Part shown: in pieces, positions 1-11,353 of the stretch
How positions within the stretch are numbered: the stretch's first letter is position 1
Layout of the letters: each line of letters starts with the position of its first letter
NCBI RefSeq assembly: GCF_019578655.1
Contig: NC_063256.1
Location: forward strand, 29,808,342 to 29,872,341
Source: Ricinus communis
Taxonomy: Eukaryota > Streptophyta > Magnoliopsida > Malpighiales > Euphorbiaceae
DNA: 64,000 nucleotides
Reading direction: 5' to 3'
The notes under the pieces: generated by a model
Told to the model about the DNA's origin: nothing
What the model saw: only the letters and a program-made list of their open reading frames with translations
Databases searched by the model: none
Position numbers and translations under genes: made by a program

Positions 1-183
1 TTAGTATTGAAGCACACGATGCCTACAATGTTCAATCCTAGAGGGAAGTTCAAGCCCAATTAGGAGGGCATGTATCTTGTAAAAAAAATTCTTCCTAAAG
101 GTGCTGCTAAGATTTCAGACTCAAAAGGAAACAAATTCTCTAAGCCTGTCAACCTAGATCGTCTTGAGAAATACTATGTTTGA
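1..183 (+). pseudogene. Gypsy pol C-terminus (end of integrase), one in-frame stop
   Basis: Frame 1 reads continuously to the TGA at 181-183 and ends in the conserved tail of plant gypsy polyproteins: a block of the type KFKPNxEG, then YLVKKILPKGAAKISD, then PVNLDRLEKYYV. In the family this is the C-terminal part of integrase. The invariant Trp of the PNWEG motif is a TAG stop (61-63), so the copy is dead at this point. The rest of pol lies outside the window to the left. Confidence 0.85.
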
Positions 184-483
184 AAAAAATAGAAAAGAAA
201 AAATAATAAATAATAAATAAAAAGAGCCTGCTGATTAGAAAACTTGAAAGGTTGGTCAGGCAAGAATCAAGGCAATAAAGAGAGAAAATATTCAGCTTGA
301 AAATCTGAAAGGACTGGTTGATAACAAGAGTTGTATCATAAGTAATAAAAATGTACCCATTTGGACTCTTACTAGAGTTTTTATCAAATATGCATATGAA
401 TGCTTATTACTTTACACACTACTAAAAGAAAAATAAAACAAAATATAAGAAAAATCCATGAGATCTATTGATAGAAGCATGTT

Positions 484-1502
484 TCACTTTCTCCTCTTTG
501 CACTTGTATTTCTAGACTCAACAGCTAGCTCTTGGGTCCTCTTATCCCTTGCAAATCCAAGTGTACTGGTGGCATGAAGTAGAACCTAAGCCTTGAAGTT
601 GTCATCTATGGTTAGGTCACCTTCAGCAACAATGTTACACTCTATAGTACGGCGAGGCCATAGCCTCCCAATATTATCCAAGAAATCTTGCCTCAACGGG
701 AAGTGTTCAAAGTCGGGGAGATATTATAAAACTGGTTGCTAAGGAGGAAATAAGAAATAGAGGAAGAAAAAAGAAGAAAGTTGAAAACTCGAAAGGGGGC
801 TCAAACAAAAGTTAAGTCGTAAAGTAAAAAGAATAAAGAGATTTTGTTGCAGATATGTAGGAGAACAAGGCGGCCAATAAACCTTTGATGGATTTTATAC
901 ATGTGCAACCCAATAAATGGTTTCGACCAGAATCACTAGAACTAAATTAGCACTACGCTCCATCTAATCAATAATACGAGCAATTTGAATATCTCCCCCT
1001 CCTTAAAGAGAAATTAGCAAATTTTGGGCATAGAGACAAAAGCTTACTATCCTAACCTAGACAAGAATTCCTCTCTCCTTCTTATTATAGCAGGAAATAA
1101 AAGAAGGGTAATGTACTTACCAACAAAATAGAAAAGTACTTCAACTAGAAGCATGTTGAACAGCTCTCAATTTTGCTAGAAAAAGGCCATCTAGTCTTGG
1201 TAAGGTAATTGGATAGGTAGAATCATTAGGACCTCTAAGGATAGCAGTGGACTCCTCAATCATAGCTCCTAGCCATTGAATCAGAACACATGGTCTTTTG
1301 GGCACCAAAACTTAACAATCGAATGAAGAAACCTATAGAAAAGCTTTGTATGTTGTGAAGCCTTAAAGGAGGAAAGGTGAAATTTTCCAAGCTTGATCCA
1401 TTCATCGCCAGTTAAGGTTCTGAGGGCTTTTGCCCTCATTTGAGTCATGTTGTTTGAGCTAAAAAGAAGGAAATCGTGTCTGGGGAAGCCAAGAATGTGC
1501 AT
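484..1502 (-). pseudogene. Antisense ORF remnant of the Tat element (plant-mobile-domain-like)
   Basis: Reading on the minus strand downstream of pol, an open segment of 73 codons (1281-1502) contains MTQMRAKALRTLTGDEW followed by a segment ending FWCPKDHVF. The frame then continues with stops and a shift through about 1140, with LPRLDGLFLAKLRAVQHASS readable. Separately, 484-720 reads as a C-terminus with GRLWPRRTIECNIVAEGDL and a basic end AKRRK before a stop at 484-486. From memory of the literature, Tat-lineage elements can carry extra antisense ORFs between pol and the 3' LTR, some related to the plant mobile domain; position and sense fit. The copy is broken by stops (R to TGA, Q and W to TAG) and probably contained introns. 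The domain assignment is an inference by resemblance only. Confidence 0.5.
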
Positions 1503-1534
1503 GTATATTTATAGAGCCAAATTCGAGTTGGATT

Positions 1535-3310
1535 CGTACTCTGCAACTGCAGAGCTGATCAATAATATGTACAGCTGATAGGTTATGCATAGAGCTGATA
1601 TGCTCAGATCCACAGTCGATCGGCTGTATGAGGTGTCCAACTCTTAATTTTGATTTTTGAAGGTTTCTTTTATATTTCTGACATTGTATGCATTGTATAT
1701 GTATAAAAATGATTTGGAAAATCAAACCATGCACTAGATGGATTTCAAAATATCAAATCAATATCATAGAAGTTGTAGGATTTAATACAACATCTAATAC
1801 AAGTAGTGTCCTAAAAGGTAAAACAACTAATCTAGTTAGGGTTGTCGGGACCCTCTCCCGAGTCATCCAGCCCCTTACGCGAATCAGCCTCTAAGCCCTG
1901 AGTATGGAGAGTAGACAGCTAGAGCGTCCGAGTCTTGATTCATAACATTTTACCAGTTGATGAGCATCGACTTGCCCTTGAAACCCTCGTGGTCCCTCTA
2001 AATAAACCCAAAGGATTAGGCATTGCATAACATGACATGACATGACATGCATAACATTTTACACATTTTATCTCAATTAATTCATAGAGCATGGATGCAA
2101 GTGTCAACTCTATAATTGAACCAATCATATTTGTTCTTAATATTGCATATAACATCTTAAATAAAATCTATGAAATACTTTTCATAATCTTCGTTCATAC
2201 AAACTTAGCCAAGAATTTTCATATTAAAGCATATCAAGTATCTTCAGGATAAGGTCCTATAATATATTACCTTAGGCAATAGATTCTTTATTGATAACTT
2301 ATTATCTTCATGTGCCTTTTACTATACCCAATGACTATCCCTTAAGCGCTCCATGGATAGGAGAACATAAGATAGTATCAAATAGAGTAATCGTCATATA
2401 AGATAGCGCACTGTTATCTCAAGTCTAAGGATCATGTCTTACATGAATGTCACAAGAGTATTGTCCATAAACATTTAGGGTAAATTCCATATGGACTACT
2501 CACTAGGGTCGTGTTTAATGAATTTGTTCTTATAACAAGCACCCATATGGTTATCTCGGAATCCATAATTCCAAAACCTTATGAGACAAATTACTTACTT
2601 TATAAGTAAATGATAACACATTATAGTAATCTCAAGCGTTCGATTAATATCCGATAATCAATATCTAATTTTTGATCAAACATCGACTATGAAAAAAATT
2701 TAAGAACGTATATAATGAGAACTTGCTTTATAATTTCTCTTACATTTGTGTTTATATTCCATGGTATTCATCTCTAATGGTTTTGATTATTTCTTGATAA
2801 TATCGAATCACTCGAACTAGTAAGTCAAACAATATCTTTAATATAATTGTATGCCATTGTGATGTATAAATTAATACAAATCATCTAATAACTCCTTGTC
2901 TTTAGGGCATACTCTAATAGTGATAGCAGAGAAGGTGAGTGGGGATAGGGTGAGCTCTCCTACTAGTGTATGGAAAGTGTGGGTCGTCTCTATCCACCTC
3001 TCGATCAATGTGTAGATCAACGTATGGTCGGTCCTTTGAATAGTAGAAGGAGGAGTAGCTACAAACTGCCGGAATCTAGTGCCTCCTATTTAAGCATGAA
3101 CAAAAATTGATGTGTGTGAAGCTATTTCAACTAGTGCATGGATGATTTGAGCTGTGTAGAGTCGATCATTACTATATAGAGCCGATCAGCTATGCGCATA
3201 AATTAGTGTGCTTTAAGCTATTTTAGCTCGTGTGCGGCCAAATCTGTCTCTACAAAGCCAATCGGCACTGTATAGAGCCGATTGGTTATGCGTACAGCCG
3301 ATCGACTATT
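1535..3310. repeat. Dispersed AGCCGATCGGCT-type motif in Tat 3' region
   Basis: Short blocks built on the palindrome AGCCGATCGGCT and variants (GAGCCGATTGG, GAGCCAATTGGCTCTG) occur in clusters at about 1535-1640, 3145-3310, 6326-6376 and 14266-14330, often joined by TGTATAGAGCC or TATGCGTACAG. All clusters lie in what remains of the Tat-element 3' region once the nested insertions are removed, so they look like an internal repeat of that element. The function is unknown. Confidence 0.5.
2030..2919 (-). mobile_element. Truncated LTR, inverted relative of the solo LTR at 4083-5856
   Basis: This stretch is the reverse complement of about the first 900 bases of the LTR at 4083-5856, with scattered substitutions and small indels. 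The LTR start corresponds to 2919, where the expected CTCTAACA is CTCTAATA, so the terminal TG is mutated. The left part of the LTR is not recognisable beyond about 2030, and no target-site duplication could be seen. Confidence 0.7.
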
Positions 3311-3939
3311 CAGGTTAGGGTTGTTCAATTTTCTTTAATTTTTTTACAATTTATCGACAAATTGTGTGTTTTCCAAGTGTATAAATGACAGGTACACATG
3401 AATATCAAGGAAACATACCTCATCAACCCCAACACGTGCTTAATTTGGCCAAAAGAGGGATTTCCTCTCCTTTGACCAACCCTAGGTCATTTTGGTGCGA
3501 ATTGGTGGTGAAAAGTTATAATTTAGTGGGATTGGAGTGTGGCCTGCTGATCTTGATGAAGAAACTAACATTTTAAGACAAATTTGGATGAATTTAGTTG
3601 AGTATGGAGAGAGAAATCAAAGAAAGAGAGTAAAGAAGAGTTAATAGGAAAATGGGTAAAATGAGAGAATGGAGGAAAAAAGTAAATATATGTCTTTAAG
3701 AAGGTAAACTGCCATTTTGGTCCCTGACCGAAAAATTACATTTTGATTCCTAGTTGGCAAACTACGAGTTTGGTCCCTAGAGGGCAAAAACAATCGAATT
3801 ACATCCTGAAGTTGGAAAATCGTTATTGAATATCTTAAAAGTGACAAGTTAACTAGTTTGGTCCCTATAATGGGAATTCACTATTTTTATCCTAAAGCGA
3901 ACAATCTCAACTTTTTATTTCTTGTGGTGGAAAATAACT

Positions 3940-4082
3940 TAATGTGTGCGAGCATATTCCCTAAATCAAAGTGTGTGGGCATTAGTCCCTAAATCAAAGT
4001 GTGCGGGTATGGTCCCTAAGTCAAGGTGTATGGGCGTGGTCCTTAACATCAATGTGTCACAAGCATGGTCCCTATATCAAGT
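3940..4082 (+). repeat. Short tandem repeat, ~30-bp unit
   Basis: Four to five degenerate copies of a unit like GTCCCTAAATCAAAGTGTGC plus GGGCAT(G) lie head to tail. The array is cut by the solo LTR at 4083; a further degenerate unit (CCCCTAAGTCAAAG) is seen near 5907 after it. Confidence 0.65.
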
Positions 4083-5856
4083 TGTTAGAGTATGCCTTAA
4101 AGACAAGGAGTTGTCAGATGATCTATGTTAAATTATACATTATATTAATGGTATACAATTATACTAAAGACATTGTTTGACTCTAATGGTATGAGTAGTA
4201 AGGTATTATCAAGAAATAATCCAAATCGTTAGATATGAATACCATGGAATGTAAATATAAATGTAAGAGAAATTATAAAGCGAGTTTATAATGATAAGCT
4301 TCTCATTACATATGTTCCCAAACTTTTTTCATAGTCAATGTTTGATCAAGAACTAGATATTGATTGTTGGATATTGATCAAACGCTCGAGATTACCATAA
4401 TATGTTATCACTTATGAAGTAAGCAATATGTCTCATAAGGTTGGGAAATAGGGAATCCGTGATAAGTATATGGGTGCTTGTTATAAGAACAAGTTCATTG
4501 AACATGACCCTACTAAGTAGTCCATATGAAATTTACCCCAAGTGTCTATAGATAATACTCTTGTGACAATCATGTAAGACGTGATCCTTAAAGTTGAGAT
4601 AACAGTGTATTATCTTATATGAGGATTATTATACTTTGATACTATCTTATGTTCTCCTATCTATGGAGTGCTTAAGTGATAGTAATTAGGTATAGTAAGA
4701 GTCATATGAAGATAATAAGTTATCAATAAAGAATTCATTGCCTAAGGTAATATGTCATGGGACCTTATCCTCATGATTCTTGGTATGCTTTAACATGGAA
4801 ATCATTGGCCAAGTTTGTATGAATGAAGATTATGGAACATGTTTCATAGATCTTATTCAAGAAGTTATATGCAATTATCAAGAACAAATATGATTGGTTC
4901 AATTATAAAATTGACACTTGCATCCATACTCTATGAATCAATTAGAATAAAAGTACAATTAAAGGATTGAAGTACATTGTAAGACTATTCACTATAAAGG
5001 TTGATTAAAGCACTTTAATCATTCTTACATATTTGGGTGGTCATGATGCATTGCTAGATACCAATCTTGATCTATGAATATGAATTAAGTTAAATTAGAG
5101 AACCAACATTGAACTAAAAGAGTTTAATCATAATCTATATTCATTTCTAGTATGTTAGGAACCTTTTAGGTCACAAACGAATAGGCTTTAAGTGAAGATT
5201 AAAATGAGTCTTTAAGCATTAAACTTAAGCTCATATATATTAATGTTAATTAATTATGAGTTAATGGGTCTATGATGGGTTTATATTTATGGATTAGTTC
5301 TTATTATTAATTAAAGTCTATTTAGGATAACAAAGCCCAACTTAAAGTAAGTTAGGGTTTATGGAGAAACCCTAAATCTTTAAGGATTTTGATTAAAGGC
5401 CATATATATAGAAAGAGATATGTATAGGGTGGCATGGTTTTAGGATGGTTGCACATGTAAAAAGAGAAAAATGTTTTCTTTGAGATACATACTCTAGGTA
5501 AATCAATCAATAAGATTAATTCATTCACCCCCCTTGCTTGGAACTAGCATTCAAACTCCAATTAATCTCTTAAAAGTTGTTTAGTGAGATCTTTACTTAG
5601 AAGCTTATGTGGATCACCAAAAGAGGTTGGTCACTTGAGTAGCTTTGAAGTGCATCAATCATGCTTGAAGAATCAAAAACCAATAAAGCAAGAGTACTCT
5701 TTGGATTGAACTCCCTTTATAAGACTTTTCCATCTCTTTTGCTTGTTTTGTGTGTTATGCCTATCTTAATCAATGAGATCCTTGGTGGAAATTGAGAAAA
5801 AAATTTAAATTTCTTCTGTTGTACCTTTTCTTATGTTATAATATTAATTCCTAACA
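4083..5856 (+). mobile_element. Solo LTR with 5-bp target-site duplication
   Basis: The 1774-bp segment begins TGTTAGAGTATGCC and ends ATTCCTAACA, so it has inverted TGTTAG/CTAACA ends. It is flanked by CAAGT on both sides (4078-4082 and 5857-5861), an exact 5-bp duplication. No internal region, PBS or second same-strand LTR adjoins it, so it is a solo LTR left by recombination between two LTRs. The family (copia or gypsy) cannot be told without an internal region. Confidence 0.9.
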
Positions 5857-6991
5857 CAAGTATAGGTTTATCTTGGAGGGTGGTCTTTAAGAAGTGATAG
5901 GTATTGCCCCTAAGTCAAAGCTAGAAGTTTCTACACATATCAGAAGGTGGTCTTCAAGATGTCAAGCCTATGAAGCGTTGTTTCAATGGTTCATATATCA
6001 TTTTACCATATCCTTGATGTTTATGATTTGTCTTGATTTATTTAACCATGCACATGTTTATAAATCTCGACAAACAGTAAACTTTAAGCACCCATTTCCT
6101 GAATCAAGATATCGAAGGAATTACGAAAAATCCAATGATAAAAGTTGCTACTTTTTCTAGATCTCGTGGGAATGAGAACAATCAAATCTCAGTTAGGGTT
6201 ACGAGTAATTGAGCTAAAAATCATATTTTTTAAATCAAATTGGACTAAATTAAGTTTTGGGATGAAAATTGAATCAATTGAAAAGTTCAAGGACTAAATT
6301 ACAAAAGTCCTTACAAATTGCCAACCTAGAGCCAATTGGCTCTGTATAGAGCCAGCCGACTCTACACAGTTCCAATTAGCTCAAAACATGGGTTTTAATG
6401 CTGTTTTAAGTATTTTCCAACTTTAAACATTAATAATTGTTAAATATATTTTCTAGAATATTTTTATTAATAACCATTCGAACTCTTAAATAGTTTTATG
6501 ATTAAATCAATTTTTATCAATAATTATCATTCAAAGAGTTTTGATAAATCATTTAATTATTTAAAAATTATTTATGATTATCAATAATTAAAGGAGATGT
6601 CTATATTAGCATTAAGGGTTTCCTCCTTCCTTCTTTATACATAGAAAATGAAATCCTAAGCTAAGGGGTTGAGAACTTTGAGCACAGAATGACTAGTAAG
6701 CCAATGTCTTGAGATTTCTAAAAAAAACTAAACATTAAGCCCTAAACACTTTGGATTCCTATCTAATTTTTTTATCAACTTCCTCCTCAAATTTTGAGAC
6801 TCGAGGATTTGCATAATACGGTGACAATTTGAGAGTTTCTAGAACTCAAAACATCTCATTATTCTATTTTTATGATTATTAATGTGTTTTAGCAATATTG
6901 CTGAGGGTTTTGAATCTAATTTATGATGACTTATGTGCTTTAGTTAATATGCTTAGGGTTTTGAATCTGATAACTTTCTATAGATTTGTAT

Positions 6992-6996
6992 GTTTT
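6992..6996. repeat. Target-site duplication GTTTT (left)
   Basis: GTTTT stands directly left of the LTR at 6997 and again at 13777-13781 directly right of the second LTR. The two ends therefore belong to one insertion event. Confidence 0.85.
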
Positions 6997-9939
6997 TGTC
7001 ACGACCCCACCCGTGCGCCCGTGACCGGCACTAGGGAATGGGTAGGCTTAAGGCCACCGAAACCCGTAGTAAGCCTGACACTCACTGATTTAAACAAATC
7101 TCATCTCAAATTAATATTATTAAAACCACAAATTATCTTAATAGTTACACTTTACAAAATTACTTCGGTCTACCAGAAAAACTAGGCGAGACCTGAAACT
7201 CAGAAAATTTACAACTGATACATCTACTATTACTACTGCGGAGAATCTAAGATTTACCAATTTACATACCAAATCAAATAAATCACCCGATGATGAAGGA
7301 GTCGGGTTACTGAATAAGAGTCGCGGGAGAACTAACAGTCACGAATCTGAAAAAAACATAAATGGAGACTGTTAGTCTCGAGAGTGAGTTAAAATCAAAT
7401 AATCTAGGGACTATTGCTTCTTCTCAGAAAACATAGATTATTCAAATCAGTATATCAAACCATACTATAATCATACCCTACTATTTCCTTCACATAAAAT
7501 ATTAATCATTCGAATCAATATATCAACCATGCACGTAAATACAAATCACATTATAATCAAATACCATAATAAATAAATAAATAAAAATATATATTTACTT
7601 TTACGGGACGAGTGGCTCGGTAGAACCCTAAACCCCAAATTTCTAGTAGCCTTTCGGCTCTCTTAATCCAACAGGTCTGGCGCCCAGAGAGCAAGCTCAA
7701 TCAGGGTCCTTACCTCCAGCCTGAACACTTGAATTCCAAATAAGCCGGCGCCCAGAGAGCATCGCTCGATCAGGGACCTTAACTCCGGCAATCAATCGAA
7801 CTCGGCCAGAGCAATGCTCGATCGGGCAAACAAATCCATAATAACCTTATGTCCATGATCATTACCGGCAGACGCGTCCCGATGTAACCCATCAAAGGCA
7901 TGTTCTACAAGCCACATTTCCCAAGACACAATCATCCATTTAATAAATATCATTATCTGATGAACTCAACCAACACATATCGAAATAAAGATTAAAGATC
8001 TAAGGTAAAACAACGTGCAATTTGTGAGGAGAAAAATAATAACGTTTATCTTATTATAACATAATAATAATAATATTTATATTATTTCAAATATTAATAA
8101 TCAAGTGAAATCATTTATTTTGCGATACTAATAATCATATTAAGCACAAATTCTAAATAGCATATTAAAATCGGACTAGCAACAACAAGAAAGATTAAAT
8201 GACTTTAACTCACAGGGATTGGCGACCTCCTAGCTCGCTCCGGTGCCTCGGTAGGAGCGAGCCAATGCATGATCATCTAATCACGGAAAACAATTTATCA
8301 ATACGCTGAGACAATCCATCATTAATCCTAGGTCTAGACTCCTACGACTGACTGTCTAAGAATCTCGACTCGGGAGAATTCTACCGAAAATCCGGCAGAA
8401 CCTCCCCTACAACACGAACATTACCTCCCGTAAAAAAGGGTCCAGGACCTGCCAGAACAACACTTCAAATACTTAACGATTCAAACAATAGGAGTCGGGT
8501 CCCCAAACTTCACTATTTCCCGACTCCGCCACACAGCACAAAATACAAGGCAGGCAAACTGACAGACAATTATTTTTGACTTACAAAAATCATCAAATAC
8601 TCAATATAAACCATTAGACACAATTAAACCAAGAATTCCAAAATTAACGGGCCAAAGATAATTACCTAGACGCTCGGTCGCTCGGTCGACTCGCCTCCAG
8701 CCGCCGGAGTCCGATCGACGATCCGAACACACCATCGGACTCACAACGACGCGCTGATGACGATCCCCGCTTTCGATTTTTCGATCTGACACCCGATCAT
8801 CCGGAGAAATTTGCGAACGATCTCGACCGTCGATTTGCAAACAAAGCCCTATCGCCACGAAACCGGTGCCATCGTGAAGATTGAGCTGAGGAGAGTCGGG
8901 ATACATCCTCCGATCATCCATCCTCCGCCGGAGCTCGCCGGAAAAGCCCAAAAACGCGGTTGCCCCCTACTTTCTCTCTCCACCGGATCTTCGGGTCTCC
9001 CGGCCACCACAGCGCTGGCCGCCAAAAGAGAGCCCTTGCCGAGAGGGAGCCGATCGCCACCCAACTTGGCCGCCAACATCACGGAACGGAAGCCGAACGG
9101 CCGCTCCACACGTCAGCGATTTCGCCACGCCGGCCAAGATCGACGCCCAAGACTCGGCCACCTACCGACGACGCGACCCTCCTCCTTCTTCTCATGTGAC
9201 GCCTTTTTTTTCTCTCTCTTCCTCTCTTCTTCCCTCGATTTCTTTCCCTTCAATATCGACATTTGACCCCCGAACTTTTCCTTATTACAATTTGGTCCCT
9301 CAACTTTCTTAATTACTTACAATTTCATCCCTGCGAATTCCAATTTGACCCCCAAACTTCTTTTTAGCCTTTCAATTAAGCCCCTAACTATTTAATTTAG
9401 GCCAAATCCGAATTATTGAAAATACACAATTACAAAAATACCCCTGACCGACATATTTATTTACAAAAATACCAAGCTCACAAATTTCCATTAAAACCCC
9501 ATAAAAATAACATTATACTTTCAATCCTTATTCCAAAATAAATTTCCAATTTAGTCCTAATACATAATTAAATTAAATAATCAAATTCCAACTTAAAATT
9601 TAATACTACTAATCAATTATAATACCAATTTTCCCAAAATTCTTTTATAAAAACATCCTTTATAATTTCTTCCAAAATTTTTCAATATATAATTTTACTT
9701 ATATAAATATGCATTTGGGAAAATTTTGAATAACCAAAATATAATCATTTCTCAAATAATTTACTTGAATAATTTCTTAAAATTTCAAACTAATTGGGTA
9801 TAGAAAATAACTCATTTATTTGATTAATATTAAATTTTTCATTAAATCATTTCAAATTAAACCCAATAAAAATAAAGCTAAAATTAACTTAAATAAGAAA
9901 CTCATTATTAAATATAAAAAAAAAATTCCGGGTGTTACA
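6997..9939 (-). repeat. 3' LTR (2943 bp) of the non-coding element
   Basis: This is the longer, undeleted LTR. In element sense it holds an AT-rich first third, a GC-rich core (about 8640-9200) with many CGATC motifs, and tandem ~60-bp repeats near the far end (7679-7830). Short ORFs in the GC-rich core are on both strands and overlap each other; none resembles a protein, so they are taken as chance. Confidence 0.92.
7679..7830 (-). repeat. Tandem repeats inside the LTR, ~60-bp spacing
   Basis: Three units start at about 7679, 7746 and 7804 with the core CCAGAGAGCATCGCTCGATC. The same array occurs in the other LTR (about 12035-12200). Four related units occur in reverse at about 30796, 30849, 30921 and 31020 in the solo LTR, so the array is an old part of the family. 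Confidence 0.8.
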
Positions 9940-9952
9940 TTCTCCCCCCCTT
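9940..9952 (-). other. Polypurine tract
   Basis: On the minus strand AAGGGGGGGAGAA abuts the TG of the 3' LTR. This is the expected place for the plus-strand primer of reverse transcription. Confidence 0.85.
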
Positions 9953-11337
9953 AAAAAAAAATTCGACCTCGAATTTTAAAAGAAAAAGGGCTACACTCTA
10001 AGACTGAAACTAATTAGGAACCTCTCATCTCCAACTCGGCTTCTCGGAAACTTTTCCTCGGCAGAAACTAAACTAAACCACAAGACTCATCAATAAAACC
10101 CTTAAATAAAACCGAACTCGAAAATCCGCGATCCTCACTTACTACTCCTCGGAAACCAAATCTTCACTTGCTTCCACACACTAAGGGTCCAACACGAGCA
10201 AAGGATCGAAAATACACTTCCTCAACTCAGACTTACAAACAACTGGATTTAACCTCAGAGAACATTACTAATACTTGGCGGCAAGTCCAACTTACATGCC
10301 ACCTCACCAACCTGCTGACAAAACCAAGGGTTCTCACAACCTTATTTTCTTACCAAACCACATCACTTATGACATACCATCCATCTAGATTCCATAACCG
10401 ACAAAACTCATGCCATCCTGACACAAGATTCCTCTTTGACTAAAATCCAAAAGCCTCCTTAATTATCTAACATGGGGCCTACAGCTCCACAAACTTACTC
10501 TCTCAGCAACTCAACTCGTCATCCAGAGAATTCTCAAGCTAACACTATTTACTTTGAAAAATTACATCTTTACTTACTTTATAATCATCACTGATAAAGC
10601 TTTATCATCTTGGAAGAACACTTTTGTAAAATCATAAAATCTCCAGCCATTTCTCTTTATATAAAATTCTACAATATCGCGCACCAGGGTGATGATGCCC
10701 CTATCACCAAGGGTTGCAATGCACAATGTATGATGCATGTCCTAAAATGAATTTATGTATGCCTAACAGTGAAATGCCATATGCATTCTTACAGGACTGG
10801 GCGCAATATTGTATTTTAAAACACTTGTTCTACTTAGAAAAATAAATAATGTTCGCTTAAGTTTCTCTGGATTCTGAGCGTCCGAAAATACTCCTGCCAC
10901 CTTTCTTAAGCTTCTTACAACCACAAAACTCAACCATAATAGCTGACATCCGCTCGACTTCCCAGGCACTAACTACGGTGCTACTCAATAAGGCGATGCC
11001 TGATGCGATGACGAGGCAGTCCATGACACGACTACAACCACGCTCTACACTAAAACTGACTGCGGTGCCCACCATTGAAACCACAATCAAAGCTCCTAAA
11101 GGCGGACTGCACTAATCACTTGAAGAAACAGCACGAGTCTATCGCGCTTCGGATCTTCCCATCGCTACAAAGCTCATTCTCAGCACAGCACCAAGGACAA
11201 GCTTACAAGAAAGGAAAGATCGACTCTAACGTTGAAGGTGAGACACCTGAGTCAATGAAAACAACAAGACAGACTTGATCCTAACTCCGCAGTACCAAGA
11301 AAAATCTCAACTTAGGTCGAAGGAAATCTAAACCTAA
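9953..11337 (-). other. Interior of the non-coding LTR element
   Basis: About 1.4 kb lies between PPT and PBS. No conserved retroelement motif (zinc knuckle, DTG/DSG, YVDD, HHCC) was seen in any frame. The longest minus-strand frames (10763-10969, 10857-11090) overlap one another and show no recognised domain. A gag-like remnant cannot be ruled out by eye. Confidence 0.6.
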
Positions 11338-11349
11338 GCTCTGATACCA
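11338..11349 (-). other. Primer binding site, initiator-Met tRNA type
   Basis: Read on the minus strand, TGGTATCAGAGC lies four bases inside the 5' LTR. It is the standard complement of the 3' end of plant initiator methionine tRNA and fixes the element's orientation. Confidence 0.92.
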
Positions 11350-11353
11350 ACTT

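Noticed and set aside
7679..7830. Regular repeats considered as a CRISPR-like array
   Set aside because: Only three degenerate units without unique equal-length spacers, inside a plant LTR and repeated in its sister LTRs.
8811..9266. A 151-codon plus-strand frame and overlapping frames on both strands in the GC-rich LTR core
   Set aside because: They overlap each other in several frames, match no domain, and lie in a repeat whose copies differ by indels; chance frames from GC-rich sequence.
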